Position numbers and translations under genes: made by a program. Source: Pseudomonas marginalis (lineage in GTDB: Bacteria; Pseudomonadota; Gammaproteobacteria; Pseudomonadales; Pseudomonadaceae). Taken from it: DNA of 64,000 bases. Every line of letters starts with the position of its first letter. Position 1 is the first letter of the stretch. Location: assembly GCF_024169655.1 (NCBI RefSeq), contig NZ_JALJWV010000001.1, positions 3,105,001-3,169,000 of the forward strand. The letters run 5' to 3'. This document shows, piece after piece, positions 17,043 through 26,930 of the stretch. Under the pieces are notes generated by a model. That model ran no database searches. It was not told the DNA's origin and saw only the letters and a program-made list of their open reading frames with translations.

Positions 17043-19670
17043 ATGAATAAACACATTTCCCCCCCTGTAGTCAGTGAGTGGTGCTGGGTTGGCAAACTGG
17101 CGCCGCCGTTGACGCTGCTCACGTCCTTGCCACGCCAGGCGCTATTGGCCTCCTTGCATGCCCGGACAAGGGGGCCTCTGGTGCTGCTGATCGCGCCCGC
17201 CGGGTACGGGAAAACCACGTTGTTGATGCAATGGCGGCAAGCCCTGCTGTCGAGCACGCCATCGGCAACCGTCGCGTGGTTGTCTTTGGATGAGGCTGAC
17301 AGCGACCCGAATCGTTTTCTGTCCTATCTGATCTTGACGCTGGATCGAGCGGGGCTTGATCTTGGCCATCTGACGCGCCTGGCGCACGCCCAGTCGCTGG
17401 ATGTGCAGCCGCACCGCACGATCACCGCCCTTCTCCACGCACTCGCCAGGGAAAACCGCCGGGTTACGCTGTTTCTTGACGACTATCACGCAGCGGCAAA
17501 CGCTGCGCTTGACGCCCTGGTACAGGCCTTGCTGGAACAGGCGGCGCCGTGGCTCGAATGGGCAGTGTCCGCCCGCGCCCGCCCAGGCTGGCCACTGGCG
17601 CAGTGGAAGGCCAATGGCTGGGTACACGAAGTGTTTGCCCAAGCGCTGAAATTCACCGAGGTCGAAACCGCCGAAATCCTTGGCCCCGCCGTTTCACCGA
17701 CCGAGCAACAACACTTGCACGCGAAAACCGAAGGTTGGCCGGTTGCCGTACAGCTGGCCCGACTGTGGTGCGCCAATGGCGACGCATCGCTGTACGGCCT
17801 GAACGCCTTTTCAGGCTGTATCGCCGATATGGCCGACTACCTGACCGGGCAAGTGGTGCAGCGCCTGCCCCAAGACGGCCAGGACTTTTTGCGCGACATG
17901 GCCCTGCTGGAGCGCTTCAACGCGGAGCTGGCAGATGCTGTACGCGGCCGTAGCGACAGTGCGCAAAGGCTGGTGCAACTGGCCCATCTGGATGCCCTCT
18001 TGGTGCCCCTGGATGCGGACCGCCAGTGGTTCCGCCACCACCGGTTGCTCCAGGATTTTTTCAACCAAAGCATCGACGCCAGCATCGCGCGCGACATCCA
18101 CTACGCCGCGGCCCAGTGGCTGGCTGGGGAAAAGGATTGGGTACAGGCAATCACTTATGCGCTGCGCGCCGGCGATACCCGCCTCGCGGTGGAGCTGGTC
18201 GTGCGCGCAGGCAGTTGGGAGGTCGTGCTGCACAAAGGCATTCGCTATGCGCAGAGCCTGCTGGGCTTATTCGACGAGAAAATCCGCCGGGAGGAACCGG
18301 ACTTGCTCCTGCTCCAGGCCTATCTGCACGCCAAACTTGGCGATCACGCGCTCGCCACGCAATTGCTGTACCTCGCCCACGGCAGGGTCGAGGATGCCCC
18401 TCGCCTGGCGCGGGACTTTCACGTCATCCACACGCTGGCGAATGCCTACATGGATCGCTTCGAACCGCGCGATTGCGCAGGCACAGCAGGCGACGACGTA
18501 CTTGCCCAGGGTACGCTGGAGTGCGTCCATGCCTTGCAGGCACTGACGCAGGGGCAGTTGCCTTTAGCCCTGCAAACCATCCGCTCGGCGCACATCAAAA
18601 TGCGCCTGGCCGCCAGCGCGCGGGGCGAGAACTATTGCCGTATCCACGAGGCGCAGGTCCTGGCCTTGGGGGGTGAGCTTTCGGCATCAGCGCAGATGGT
18701 CGATAACGCACTGGTCATTGCCGATAGCCAGTTCGGCAGCGAAAGCTCGGTCAGGGCGCTGGTGGGCTGTCTCAAGGCGCAGCACTTGTATTGGCAAGGT
18801 GCCTGGGCCGAGGCGACGCCCTGGTTTCGCGATGGCTGGGCGTCACTCAAACATACCGATGGCTGGCTGGATATCGCGGCCACCACCGCCGAGGTGACGG
18901 GGCGCAGCGCCCTGCGAAATCTGGGCCTGCAACCGGCACTGCTGGAGCTTGAGCACGCCGCCCAACTGGCTACCGCGCGCAACTGGCAGCGCCTGGAACG
19001 ATTGGTCTGCGCCTGGCGAGTCGACTTATTGGTGCAAGGCGGGTCGTTGACCCAGGCGCGCCAGGAAGCACTGGCCGCCAACCTCGAACACGCAGCGAAC
19101 AACACCGAGGACTGGCGTAACCTGGAGGCGGCTACGCTGGCATTGGCCCGGCTTCAGTTCGCGACCGGCGCGTCCGGTGCCGCGCTCAATCGCCTGCAAC
19201 ACGGGGTCGGGGTGCTGCAGGCGCAAGGTTTGTGCCTGCCCGCATGGCGCCTGCAAGTGCTGACCCTGGCGGCTCACGGTAAAGGTCATGCGGTAGCGCT
19301 GGACGCGATCCTGGCGTCGATACCCGCAGCCGCCCTGCCTGGGCTGTTACTCGAGGCCGGACCTTGCGTACTCGCCGCCCTGGAAGCCTGCTCCGACCGC
19401 CATTCCAGGCACTCCACAGTGATCACCCGCCTGCGCGGATGGCGCGCCCACCCCGTTCGCCCACGCACGCCCTTCAGCGCCAAAGAGACGCAGATCCTCG
19501 CCCTGCTCGCCGAAGGCCAATCGAACAAAGCCATTGCCCAGGCCATGGATATTTCCGAAAACACCGTGAAATTCCACCTCAAGCATGTATTTGCCAAGCT
19601 CGGCGTGGACAGTCGCACAGCCGCCATGGCCGCCGCATTGCGCCTGGGGATGCTGACGCCTTTTCATTGA
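17043..19670 (+). CDS. Large ATP-binding LuxR-type (LAL/MalT-like) transcriptional regulator
   Basis: 875 residues with the LAL layout. A Walker A 'APAGYGKTTL' lies at 51-60 and a Walker B 'RVTLFLDDYH' near 145. A long helical TPR-like sensor region follows. The C-terminal LuxR helix-turn-helix is in the last ~65 residues ('SAKETQILALLAEGQSNKAI', 'ISENTVKFHLKHVFAKLGV'). Such proteins activate catabolic operons in response to an inducer and ATP. It stands just upstream of, and co-oriented with, the hydantoinase-like genes. The ribosome site is poor. The 161-base gap after it carries palindromes that may be its targets. Confidence 0.9.
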   Translation: MNKHISPPVVSEWCWVGKLAPPLTLLTSLPRQALLASLHARTRGPLVLLIAPAGYGKTTLLMQWRQALLSSTPSATVAWLSLDEADSDPNRFLSYLILTLDRAGLDLGHLTRLAHAQSLDVQPHRTITALLHALARENRRVTLFLDDYHAAANAALDALVQALLEQAAPWLEWAVSARARPGWPLAQWKANGWVHEVFAQALKFTEVETAEILGPAVSPTEQQHLHAKTEGWPVAVQLARLWCANGDASLYGLNAFSGCIADMADYLTGQVVQRLPQDGQDFLRDMALLERFNAELADAVRGRSDSAQRLVQLAHLDALLVPLDADRQWFRHHRLLQDFFNQSIDASIARDIHYAAAQWLAGEKDWVQAITYALRAGDTRLAVELVVRAGSWEVVLHKGIRYAQSLLGLFDEKIRREEPDLLLLQAYLHAKLGDHALATQLLYLAHGRVEDAPRLARDFHVIHTLANAYMDRFEPRDCAGTAGDDVLAQGTLECVHALQALTQGQLPLALQTIRSAHIKMRLAASARGENYCRIHEAQVLALGGELSASAQMVDNALVIADSQFGSESSVRALVGCLKAQHLYWQGAWAEATPWFRDGWASLKHTDGWLDIAATTAEVTGRSALRNLGLQPALLELEHAAQLATARNWQRLERLVCAWRVDLLVQGGSLTQARQEALAANLEHAANNTEDWRNLEAATLALARLQFATGASGAALNRLQHGVGVLQAQGLCLPAWRLQVLTLAAHGKGHAVALDAILASIPAAALPGLLLEAGPCVLAALEACSDRHSRHSTVITRLRGWRAHPVRPRTPFSAKETQILALLAEGQSNKAIAQAMDISENTVKFHLKHVFAKLGVDSRTAAMAAALRLGMLTPFH

Positions 19671-19679
19671 CCCACCCAC

Positions 19680-19738
19680 CTACCCGTGCGGGTAGTCGAT
19701 CGGCCCCGATCGGTGCCACCTACCCGCCCGGTGTGTAG
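19680..19738 (+). promoter_or_regulatory. Tandem palindromic elements upstream of hyuA, possible operator sites
   Basis: CTACCCG-TG-CGGGTAG (19680-19695) is a near-perfect palindrome. Its half CTACCCG recurs 40 bases later (19720) within CTACCCG...TGTGTAG, an imperfect palindrome. Between them is CGATCGG-CC-CCGATCG (19697-19712). Spacing of about four helical turns and the position between the regulator and its likely target suggest operators. A partial transcription-terminator role for the first hairpin is the alternative. Confidence 0.5.
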
Positions 19739-19831
19739 TCGCCGCCGTGCGCCGCGCCCTAGCATCCCGTCAACACCAGCGAGAGCCCTTCTCCTGGCGC
19801 CCATAACAATAAACACAGCAGGAGATGCCCT

Positions 19832-21916
19832 GTGGGTACGGACGGCAAAACAGTGCGCGTGGCCACCGACGTCGGCGGGACCTTTACCGACTTGGTGTAT
19901 TTCGAAAGCGATCCGGTCACCGGCGAACAGACCATTCGTACCGCCAAGGTCGACACCACCCCGCCGAACTTTGCCCAGGGCGTACTCAACGTCATCGGCA
20001 AGGCCGACGTGGACCTGAACACCGTGGACTTTCTGGCCCACGGCACCACGGTGGTGATCAATGCCCTGACCGAACGTCGCGGCGTCAAGACGGCGCTGAT
20101 TACCACCCAAGGCTTTCGCGATGTGCTGGAGATTGCACGCGCCAACCGGCCGGACTACTTCAATCTCAAATGGGTAAAACCAGCCCCCTTCGTGCCCCGC
20201 TACCTGCGCCGCGAAGTCGCGGGCCGCTTGCACACCGATGGTCAGGAACGTCAGCCGCTTGACCTCTCGCAACTGCCGCAAATCCTCGATGCCTTTCGTG
20301 CCGACAATGTGCAAGCCATTGCTATCTGCCTGTTGCACGCCTACGCCAACCCGGCCCATGAACAGGCGGTACTGAATGAAGTGCGCAGGCTCTGGCCACA
20401 GGTATCGGTGGTGGCCTCCCATCAGATCACCCGTGAATGGCGCGAATACGAACGCTCCAGTACCACCGTGCTTTCAGCCTATGTGCAACCCATTGCTGCG
20501 CGTTACCTGGATGACCTGGTCGATGGCCTGCGTGACAGCGGCTATAAGGCACCCTTGTACATCATGCAGTCCAACTGCGGCGTCGACAGTGTAGAGCACG
20601 CCCGACAGACACCGATCACCATGGTCGAGTCAGGCCCGGCCAGCGGTTTTTGGGCCGCTGCGCAACTGGGGCACCTGATCGACGAGCCGAACATATTGGG
20701 CCTCGACATCGGCGGCACCACGGCCAAATGTGCGTTGATCCGTAACGGCCAGGTGTCGATCAAGACCGATTACTGGATTGAGCGCAACAGGATCAATGCC
20801 GGCTATCCGATCATGGTGCCCGTGGTCGACCTGGTGGAAATCGGCAACGGCGGCGGTTCCATCGCCTGGGTCGACGACTTCGACAAACTGCACGTGGGGC
20901 CACAGTCCGCCGGCGCGGTGCCAGGCCCCGCCGCCTATGGCAACGGCGGTACGCACATCACCACGACCGACGCCAACCTGATGCTTGGGCGTATCAACCC
21001 GGACTACTTTTGTGGCGGCCACGTGGAGGCCGACTTGCCCGCCGTTATGCACGGCTTGAACGCACTGGGTGAACGCCTGAAATTGCCGGCGGATGAGATC
21101 GCTCGCGGCATCGTGCGCTTGGCCAACGACAATATGGTCAACGCGTTGAAACTGGTGTCCTTGAGCCGTGGCCACGACCCACGTGAACTGACCCTGATGG
21201 CCTTCGGTGGCGGCGGCGCGATGCACGCCGTCGCGCTCGCTCAGGAACTGGGCGTGAAGAAGGTCATCATCCCGCGCAGCGCCTCGGTGTTCTCGGCCTG
21301 GGGCATGACGCTCTCGGACTTGCGCCGCGACCTGTTTATCAACCGATTTGTGGATACGGCCCAGGCCGGCAACCTTGAGCAGACACAGCAGTTCCTCGAC
21401 GAATTGAGCGATACGGCCCGCGAGCAATTCGTCGCCGAAGCGATCCCCCCACAACACGTCGAACTCCAGGTGCATTGCAAGCTGCGTTACCAGAACCAGG
21501 AACATTCAGTCGAGGTGCCTCTCAACCCGCACGAACGTCTCGACGCGGACTGGGCACTGATCGAGCAGCGCTTTCATGGTCTTTACGAACAGCACTACAC
21601 CTATCGCCTGCAGGCCCCCCTGGAAATTATCGGTTTTCACCTGGTCGCCACGGCCCAGATCGGCAAGTTGACGCCCCAAGCGCTACCGATCACCGGGCGC
21701 CACGTCAGCGACGCCTGCAAAGGCCAGCGCCGTGTGGATTACGCCCAAGAGGGCTGCCACAACGCGAGCCTCTACGACTACGACTTGCTCGAACCGCTGA
21801 TGACATTTTTCGGCCCGGCAATCGTTGAGGACGCCGGCACCACAGTGGTCGTTCACCCCGGCAACCGCGTACACGTCGACCGCCTTGGCAACCTGCACAT
21901 CATGATCAACGGCTGA
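19832..21916 (+). CDS. HyuA-like hydantoinase/oxoprolinase family ATP-dependent subunit
   Basis: 694 residues of the HyuA/N-methylhydantoinase A/5-oxoprolinase A family, ATP-dependent ring-opening amidohydrolases with an actin-like fold. ATP-site elements are visible: 'VATDVGGTFTDLVYF' near 10-24, 'LGLDIGGTTAKCAL' mid-protein and 'LMAFGGGGAMHA' later. It starts at GTG with AGGAG upstream. It is followed after 12 bases by the HyuB partner. The real substrate could be a hydantoin, N-methylhydantoin, oxoproline analogue or another lactam; sequence alone does not decide. Confidence 0.9.
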   Translation: MGTDGKTVRVATDVGGTFTDLVYFESDPVTGEQTIRTAKVDTTPPNFAQGVLNVIGKADVDLNTVDFLAHGTTVVINALTERRGVKTALITTQGFRDVLEIARANRPDYFNLKWVKPAPFVPRYLRREVAGRLHTDGQERQPLDLSQLPQILDAFRADNVQAIAICLLHAYANPAHEQAVLNEVRRLWPQVSVVASHQITREWREYERSSTTVLSAYVQPIAARYLDDLVDGLRDSGYKAPLYIMQSNCGVDSVEHARQTPITMVESGPASGFWAAAQLGHLIDEPNILGLDIGGTTAKCALIRNGQVSIKTDYWIERNRINAGYPIMVPVVDLVEIGNGGGSIAWVDDFDKLHVGPQSAGAVPGPAAYGNGGTHITTTDANLMLGRINPDYFCGGHVEADLPAVMHGLNALGERLKLPADEIARGIVRLANDNMVNALKLVSLSRGHDPRELTLMAFGGGGAMHAVALAQELGVKKVIIPRSASVFSAWGMTLSDLRRDLFINRFVDTAQAGNLEQTQQFLDELSDTAREQFVAEAIPPQHVELQVHCKLRYQNQEHSVEVPLNPHERLDADWALIEQRFHGLYEQHYTYRLQAPLEIIGFHLVATAQIGKLTPQALPITGRHVSDACKGQRRVDYAQEGCHNASLYDYDLLEPLMTFFGPAIVEDAGTTVVVHPGNRVHVDRLGNLHIMING

Positions 21917-21928
21917 AGGAGCGCTGCA

Positions 21929-23587
21929 ATGAGTACGCTTGATATCTTTACACGCGACATCATCCAGAACTCGCTCCAGGCGATTGCCGACGAGATGTTC
22001 ACCGCCATGCGCAAAGCCGCGATGAGCCCGGTGATTTATGAAGTGCTGGACATGGGCACCGGGATTACCGACGCGCACGGCGACATCGCGAGCTCCGGCG
22101 CAGGCATTCCGGCGTTTGTCGGCGTGCTGGACAAGGCCGTGAAGAAGATTCTGCTGCACCATCCGTTGCCGCAGGACATCGAGGACGGTGACGTTTTCAT
22201 CAGCAATGACCCCCACGACGGCGCAGTCACTCACCTCAACGATGTGGTGCTGGCCATGCCGGTCTTTGCCGAGGGCCAGTTGGTCGCCTGGACCGCTAAC
22301 ATCGCGCACTGGAGTGATGTCGGCGGGCGCGTGCCGGGGTCGTTATCAACGGAGGCGACGGACATCTTCCAGGAAGGTCTGCGCCTGGCGTCGGTCAAGC
22401 TGATCAGCCGCGGCCAGCCGATCCGCTCGGTGTTGCAGATCCTGCGCGCCAATACCCGGATGCCGGATTTCATGGAGGGCGACCTGTGGGCCGGGGTGGC
22501 TGCAGTGCGCGGTGGGGCAATGCGCCTGCGCGAACTGACGAGCAAGTATGGTAGCGCGCTGTTTTTGCTGGCGATGAAGGACTTCATGGACCTGGGCGAG
22601 AAGGTCTCCCTCAAAGCCCTGAGCGCGCTGCCTGCGGGGCAGTTCAATCTGGAAGAACCGCAGGATGACGGCAGCCTGTTCAAGGTCCGGATCGACATCC
22701 GCGCCACCGAAATGGTCATCGATTTGCGCGACAACCCCGACCAATGCCAAGGGCCAACCAACCTTAGCCGCGACGGCGCCGTCGTTGCGGCACAGATGGC
22801 CTTCAAGGCATTGACCGCCCCCCAAGGCATTACCAATGGCGGCACGTTTCGCCCTCTCAGGGTCTTGACCCGCCCCGGCTCGTTGTTCGACGCGCTGCCA
22901 CCCGCCGCCGAAGGCTTCTATTTCGAGAACCTGATCCGGGTTCACGACCTGATCCTGTGCTGCCTGGCCCAGCGCTTTCCGGAGCGCTTGCCCGCCGGCA
23001 ATTTCGCCTCGGTGTGCGCCACGATCATTGGTGGCGTTCACCCGGACACGGGCCGCCTGTTCACCCTGGTCGAACCGGAAATCGGCGGTTGGGGCGCCGA
23101 GCCCGGGCGCGACGGCAACAACGCCGTCTACTCCGGGCTGCATGGCGAAACCTACAACTGCCCCGTCGAAGTCTGCGAGGCCCGCTATGGCTTGTATGTC
23201 GAGCGCATGGCCTTGAACGATGAACCCGGCGGGCATGGGCAATTTAGAGGCGGCCGTGGCGTGTGCATCGATTACCGGATTCGCGCCGATGGCAGCTTCA
23301 TGACCTGCGGCTACACCCGCTCGGTCGTTCCGCCCTGGGGCCTGGAACAGGGGGCGGAGGGCACGCCCAACTACGTCGAAGTCATCCGCAAGGACGGTCA
23401 ACGCGAGCGCCACGCGATGGCCAGCGGCATCGCGTTGAGCGCGGGTGATCTGGTCCGGGTGCGCACCGGAGCGGGCGGAGGGTATGGCCCCGCCATCCAA
23501 CGAGATCCGGACGCGGTGCGCGACGATCTGAAGAACGGCTACCTCGATGCGGCGACCGCCCAGTCGGTATACGGCCTGGTGACGTGA
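21929..23587 (+). CDS. HyuB-like hydantoinase/oxoprolinase family subunit
   Basis: 552 residues of the HyuB family. Typical blocks are 'IFTRDIIQNSLQAIADEM' at the N-terminus, 'DGDVFISNDPHDGAVTHLND' and a glycine-rich C-terminal part ('GGHGQFRGGRGV', 'RTGAGGGYG'). HyuB forms the complex with HyuA and supplies metal-binding residues for ring opening. AAGGAG lies before the ATG, 12 bases after hyuA, so the two are one operon. Confidence 0.92.
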   Translation: MSTLDIFTRDIIQNSLQAIADEMFTAMRKAAMSPVIYEVLDMGTGITDAHGDIASSGAGIPAFVGVLDKAVKKILLHHPLPQDIEDGDVFISNDPHDGAVTHLNDVVLAMPVFAEGQLVAWTANIAHWSDVGGRVPGSLSTEATDIFQEGLRLASVKLISRGQPIRSVLQILRANTRMPDFMEGDLWAGVAAVRGGAMRLRELTSKYGSALFLLAMKDFMDLGEKVSLKALSALPAGQFNLEEPQDDGSLFKVRIDIRATEMVIDLRDNPDQCQGPTNLSRDGAVVAAQMAFKALTAPQGITNGGTFRPLRVLTRPGSLFDALPPAAEGFYFENLIRVHDLILCCLAQRFPERLPAGNFASVCATIIGGVHPDTGRLFTLVEPEIGGWGAEPGRDGNNAVYSGLHGETYNCPVEVCEARYGLYVERMALNDEPGGHGQFRGGRGVCIDYRIRADGSFMTCGYTRSVVPPWGLEQGAEGTPNYVEVIRKDGQRERHAMASGIALSAGDLVRVRTGAGGGYGPAIQRDPDAVRDDLKNGYLDAATAQSVYGLVT

Positions 23588-23657
23588 CTTCGGGGCGCCC
23601 CCCGCGCCCCGCCTGCTGCTCGGCCTTCAAGAACAACAACAAAAAGAGAGCACCCAC

Positions 23658-24548
23658 ATGAAACTGCAACACTCATCTCGCTTATGGGTAGGGCCCGCAC
23701 TTGCCTTGGTTTTGGGGATCACGCCCCTGGCACAAGGCGAACAGTTCATTGGCTTCGCCCAACCGGGCGTACCCGGACAGTGGGCCCTGGAATCGTTTCC
23801 CGTGTTCAGCCGCACGACAAAAGGCAGCGTGCGTGCGGGCAGCAACACCGTCCTGGCGTACTTTTCGGAAACTGGCTTTACCGGGACGCAGCGCGACCAA
23901 TTGCAGTTTTGGGTCGGCGCCGACACGGGTTACAACAATGACAACAGCGCTCGCAACAACGGGGCGTGGGGCGTCGCGTCGCCGAACCTCGGCCTGGCCT
24001 ATTACTACAACGTGGTGGAGCCCAAGAGTGCCTATGACTCCGATGACTTCACCACCTTCTGGGTCAACCCCACGCTCTCCCTGGAGTTTCCCAACGGCAA
24101 CGATGAAGGCACCGGTTACGGCGCGTTTGCCAACCGCTATGGCGCGAGCTTCAGCGTCGCCAACTACCTGCGCGTGGGTCGTTTTGCCGCCACCTTTACG
24201 CCGGCCGGCATCCACTACGCCGCGCGCAATCGTCACGCCACCGATCTCGGCAGCGGCGACCCGACACGCCTGCGTGGCGGCGTCAGCTTCTGGCTGGCCG
24301 ACATCGCCGCCGGGTACCTGGTCACCGACGATGTGTGGCTCGGCGTCCATCACTCCTACCACATCAACAATCGCTCAGCGTCCGACTTCAAGGAATCCCG
24401 CGAAGGCAAGATCGGCCCGGCGATGACCTACACCGGTTTCAGCAAACAGGGGCTCTACCTGTCGGCCAACCTGAACTTTGACTACTACCACAGCGACAAC
24501 CTGCCCCATTCCAATAGTTTGACCATGGCCCTGGTGAAGTTCTTCTAG
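23658..24548 (+). CDS. Outer-membrane channel/transporter, SphA/MetA-pathway (phenol degradation) family
   Basis: 296 residues with a Sec signal peptide (cleavage near 'LAQGEQ') and then amphipathic beta strands ending in a C-terminal Phe ('SLTMALVKFF'). This fits the PF13557 'MetA-pathway of phenol degradation' barrel family, often encoded next to catabolic genes as an uptake channel. The position inside the hydantoinase cluster suggests it admits that substrate. A ribosome site AAAGAGAG precedes the ATG. Confidence 0.82.
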   Translation: MKLQHSSRLWVGPALALVLGITPLAQGEQFIGFAQPGVPGQWALESFPVFSRTTKGSVRAGSNTVLAYFSETGFTGTQRDQLQFWVGADTGYNNDNSARNNGAWGVASPNLGLAYYYNVVEPKSAYDSDDFTTFWVNPTLSLEFPNGNDEGTGYGAFANRYGASFSVANYLRVGRFAATFTPAGIHYAARNRHATDLGSGDPTRLRGGVSFWLADIAAGYLVTDDVWLGVHHSYHINNRSASDFKESREGKIGPAMTYTGFSKQGLYLSANLNFDYYHSDNLPHSNSLTMALVKFF

Positions 24549-24580
24549 TGCCATTCAACACACCTATCGAGGAATACCGT

Positions 24581-25402
24581 GTGGACAGTTCAACCTTCAA
24601 CATCGCACCGCAAGACATTGCAGTGACCGTGCGCTGGCTCAACCCGATCGGCTGCCCGACCTTTGACGCGCCCATCGCTGAGCTGTTGCACAGCATCAAG
24701 CAGCCTTCCACTCAGGTGGAGGTGGTGTCGTTCGACATGACGCCCAGCCCGACGCACCTGGAATACCGCGCCTACGAGGCCCTTACGTATGAACGCAGCG
24801 TACACATCGCCCGCGATTGCGCCCGGGCAGGCGTGGACGCGTTAGTGCTGGGTTGCTTTTACGATCCAGCACTGGAAGACGCGCGGGAAATATCCGGTGA
24901 AACCCTGGTTGTCGCGCCCTGCCAGGCGAGCCTGCAGGTGGTGGAACAGCTGGCCAATCGCTTTTCGATCATTGTCGGGCGCACCAAATGGATCGAGCAG
25001 ATGCGCGCGCGCGTACAGGGCTATGGCGCCGGCGCACGGCTGGCTTCGCTGCGCCCGTTGGGCATGGGCGTCGACGAGTTCCAGCGCGATCACGCGTTGA
25101 CCCGTCGCAAGATCATCGAGCAAGCCCACCGCGCCGTCGAAGAAGACGGCGCTGAAGCCGTGATCCTCGGCTGCACCATCGAATTCGGTTTTTTCGAGGA
25201 GGTGCAGCGGGAAGTCGGTGTGCCGGTGATAGATCCGGTGGTCGCGGCATTCAAGGTGGCCGAAGCGATGGCGGGTATGAAACGCCGGTTTGGCTGGCGT
25301 CCGAGTCGAGTCGGTAGCTGTGAGCCGCCACCGGAAGCTGAAATCGAACGGTTTGGTTTGTTCCGCGACCCCGCGCCAATTGGCAACCGCGTCAGAGCCT
25401 GA
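24581..25402 (+). CDS. Asp/Glu/hydantoin racemase family protein
   Basis: 273 residues. The two catalytic cysteines of the family are present: C92 in 'LGCFYDPA' and C198 in 'LGCTIEFG'. In hydantoin pathways this protein racemises the 5-substituted hydantoin so both enantiomers are used (HyuE); it might instead racemise the product. The frame opens at 24548 overlapping the previous stop, but GTG 24581 has GAGGA at correct spacing and gives the family N-terminus. Confidence 0.85.
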   Translation: MDSSTFNIAPQDIAVTVRWLNPIGCPTFDAPIAELLHSIKQPSTQVEVVSFDMTPSPTHLEYRAYEALTYERSVHIARDCARAGVDALVLGCFYDPALEDAREISGETLVVAPCQASLQVVEQLANRFSIIVGRTKWIEQMRARVQGYGAGARLASLRPLGMGVDEFQRDHALTRRKIIEQAHRAVEEDGAEAVILGCTIEFGFFEEVQREVGVPVIDPVVAAFKVAEAMAGMKRRFGWRPSRVGSCEPPPEAEIERFGLFRDPAPIGNRVRA

Positions 25403-25422
25403 CTTGCAAGAGGATCGCCAGC

Positions 25423-26781
25423 ATGAGTGATATTTCCTCCACGCTACACACCGATCACCCGGAACCTGCGCCGGATTCGCACACCTGCAACGTGGGCGAC
25501 GTCTTCCGAGAATTCCCCCTGACCCGTACTCACCTGCAGTGTTGCCTGGTGCTGTTCTTTGTCTTTGCGATTGAAGCCTGGGAGATGATGATCATCGTCT
25601 ACACCGCGCCGCTGATTGCCGCCGAGTTTGGCCTGGACGCCCTTGGCGTGGGCCACCTGATCGGCGCGATGTTCATCGGCATGCTGCTGGGTGCGCTGGC
25701 CTGGGGCAAAGTTGCAGAACGCATTGGCCGTAAACGCGCGATTATCTGGAGCCTGGGCACTTATGGCGTCATCTCCCTGGCCAGTGCGTTTGCACCCGAT
25801 TACTCGACCCTGTATGCCCTGCGATTGCTGTCCGGGGTCGCCGCCGTGGGCATGATGGTGGTGACCTTCGCGCACTACCAGGAACTGTTGCCGGTACGCC
25901 AGCGCGGCTCGTTGACCGTTTATCTCGCTTCCGGTTGGCCCATTGGAATGCTGCTGGCGTTGGGCGCCACCGTGTGGTTACTGCCGCAAGGTTGGCGCGC
26001 GATCATCGTCTTGAGTTCGCTCGGTGGGTTGTGGGCGATCGCCGTGGCACGCTGGGTACCGGAGTCGCCTTATTGGCTAGCCTCTACCGGCAGGCAACAG
26101 GAGGCCAGAACGGCGATTGCCGTATTGAGCCAAGGGGCGGTGCGCATACCCGAGCACTGCGAACTGCAGGTTGATCGCAGTGCTTCGGGGCGCCAGCGTG
26201 ACCTCTTCAGCCGTGCTCTGTTGAAGGTCAGCCTGCTGCAAATCACGGTCAACTTTACCTTCTCTTGGGGTTACTGGGGTTTGCAAACCTGGCTACCCAC
26301 CTTGCTGCAGCAGCGCGGCCTGAGCTTGCCGCAGAGCTACGGTTTTATCGCGTTGTCGGCGTTGTGCATGATCCCCGGTTATATGGCCGCGTCGTATCTG
26401 ACGGGGCGCTTTGGGCGCAAAAAAGTCATCGTGAGTTTTATCAGCGCATCGGTGTTGGCAGGTTATGGTTTTGCCAATGCCCACAGCCTGGAAATGCTCT
26501 ACCTGAGCAATTTCGCGTTGGCGTTCTTTAGCCTCGGCGCATGGGGGGTGTGGGGGGCATGGATCGGTGAGCTGTATCCCACCTCGTTACGAACTGTGGG
26601 TTATGGCTGGGCGATTTTCGCCCAGCGCGTGGCGAACGTACTGGCACCGTCGCTGATCGGCGCGCTGATCGCCTACGGCACTTCGTTCAACCAGACGACC
26701 AGCATCATCAACGCTTTTCTTTTGGTCACGGTCATTCTTGCCGCGTTCATGCCGGAAACCGAAGGCGAGGCGTTGCGCTGA
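25423..26781 (+). CDS. MFS transporter (metabolite:H+ symporter)
   Basis: 452 residues with 12 predicted membrane segments. The MFS loop motif 'GKVAERIGRKRA' lies between TM2 and TM3 and 'PESPYWL' ends the first half, as in the AAHS/sugar-acid symporter branch. A second-half counterpart is 'LTGRFGRKKV'. It is the last gene of the co-oriented cluster and likely the inner-membrane importer for the hydantoin-like substrate. AAGAGGAT lies before the ATG. Confidence 0.9.
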   Translation: MSDISSTLHTDHPEPAPDSHTCNVGDVFREFPLTRTHLQCCLVLFFVFAIEAWEMMIIVYTAPLIAAEFGLDALGVGHLIGAMFIGMLLGALAWGKVAERIGRKRAIIWSLGTYGVISLASAFAPDYSTLYALRLLSGVAAVGMMVVTFAHYQELLPVRQRGSLTVYLASGWPIGMLLALGATVWLLPQGWRAIIVLSSLGGLWAIAVARWVPESPYWLASTGRQQEARTAIAVLSQGAVRIPEHCELQVDRSASGRQRDLFSRALLKVSLLQITVNFTFSWGYWGLQTWLPTLLQQRGLSLPQSYGFIALSALCMIPGYMAASYLTGRFGRKKVIVSFISASVLAGYGFANAHSLEMLYLSNFALAFFSLGAWGVWGAWIGELYPTSLRTVGYGWAIFAQRVANVLAPSLIGALIAYGTSFNQTTSIINAFLLVTVILAAFMPETEGEALR

Positions 26782-26878
26782 AACCGCCTGAGTTCAGCGT
26801 CGAATCCGACAACGTGAAGGGTTCGCCGCTGGCAGCGGTCGCCAAGGCGATCAGGCTGAATATTGCCAGGCACATTCA

Positions 26879-26902
26879 AGCGCCCGACGCCGGTCGGGCG
26901 CC
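26879..26902 (+). terminator. GC-rich hairpin between the MFS gene and the peptidase-avidin gene
   Basis: GCGCCCGAC-GCCG-GTCGGGCGC, a 9-bp stem without a T tract. It could terminate or attenuate the operon, or regulate the next gene, whose ribosome site lies 20 bases on. Confidence 0.5.
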
Positions 26903-26930
26903 TATCAATCCGAATGGAAACGGAGTTCTC

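Noticed and set aside
22346..23500. 384-codon minus-strand frame inside hyuB
   Set aside because: Antisense shadow of a recognised gene.
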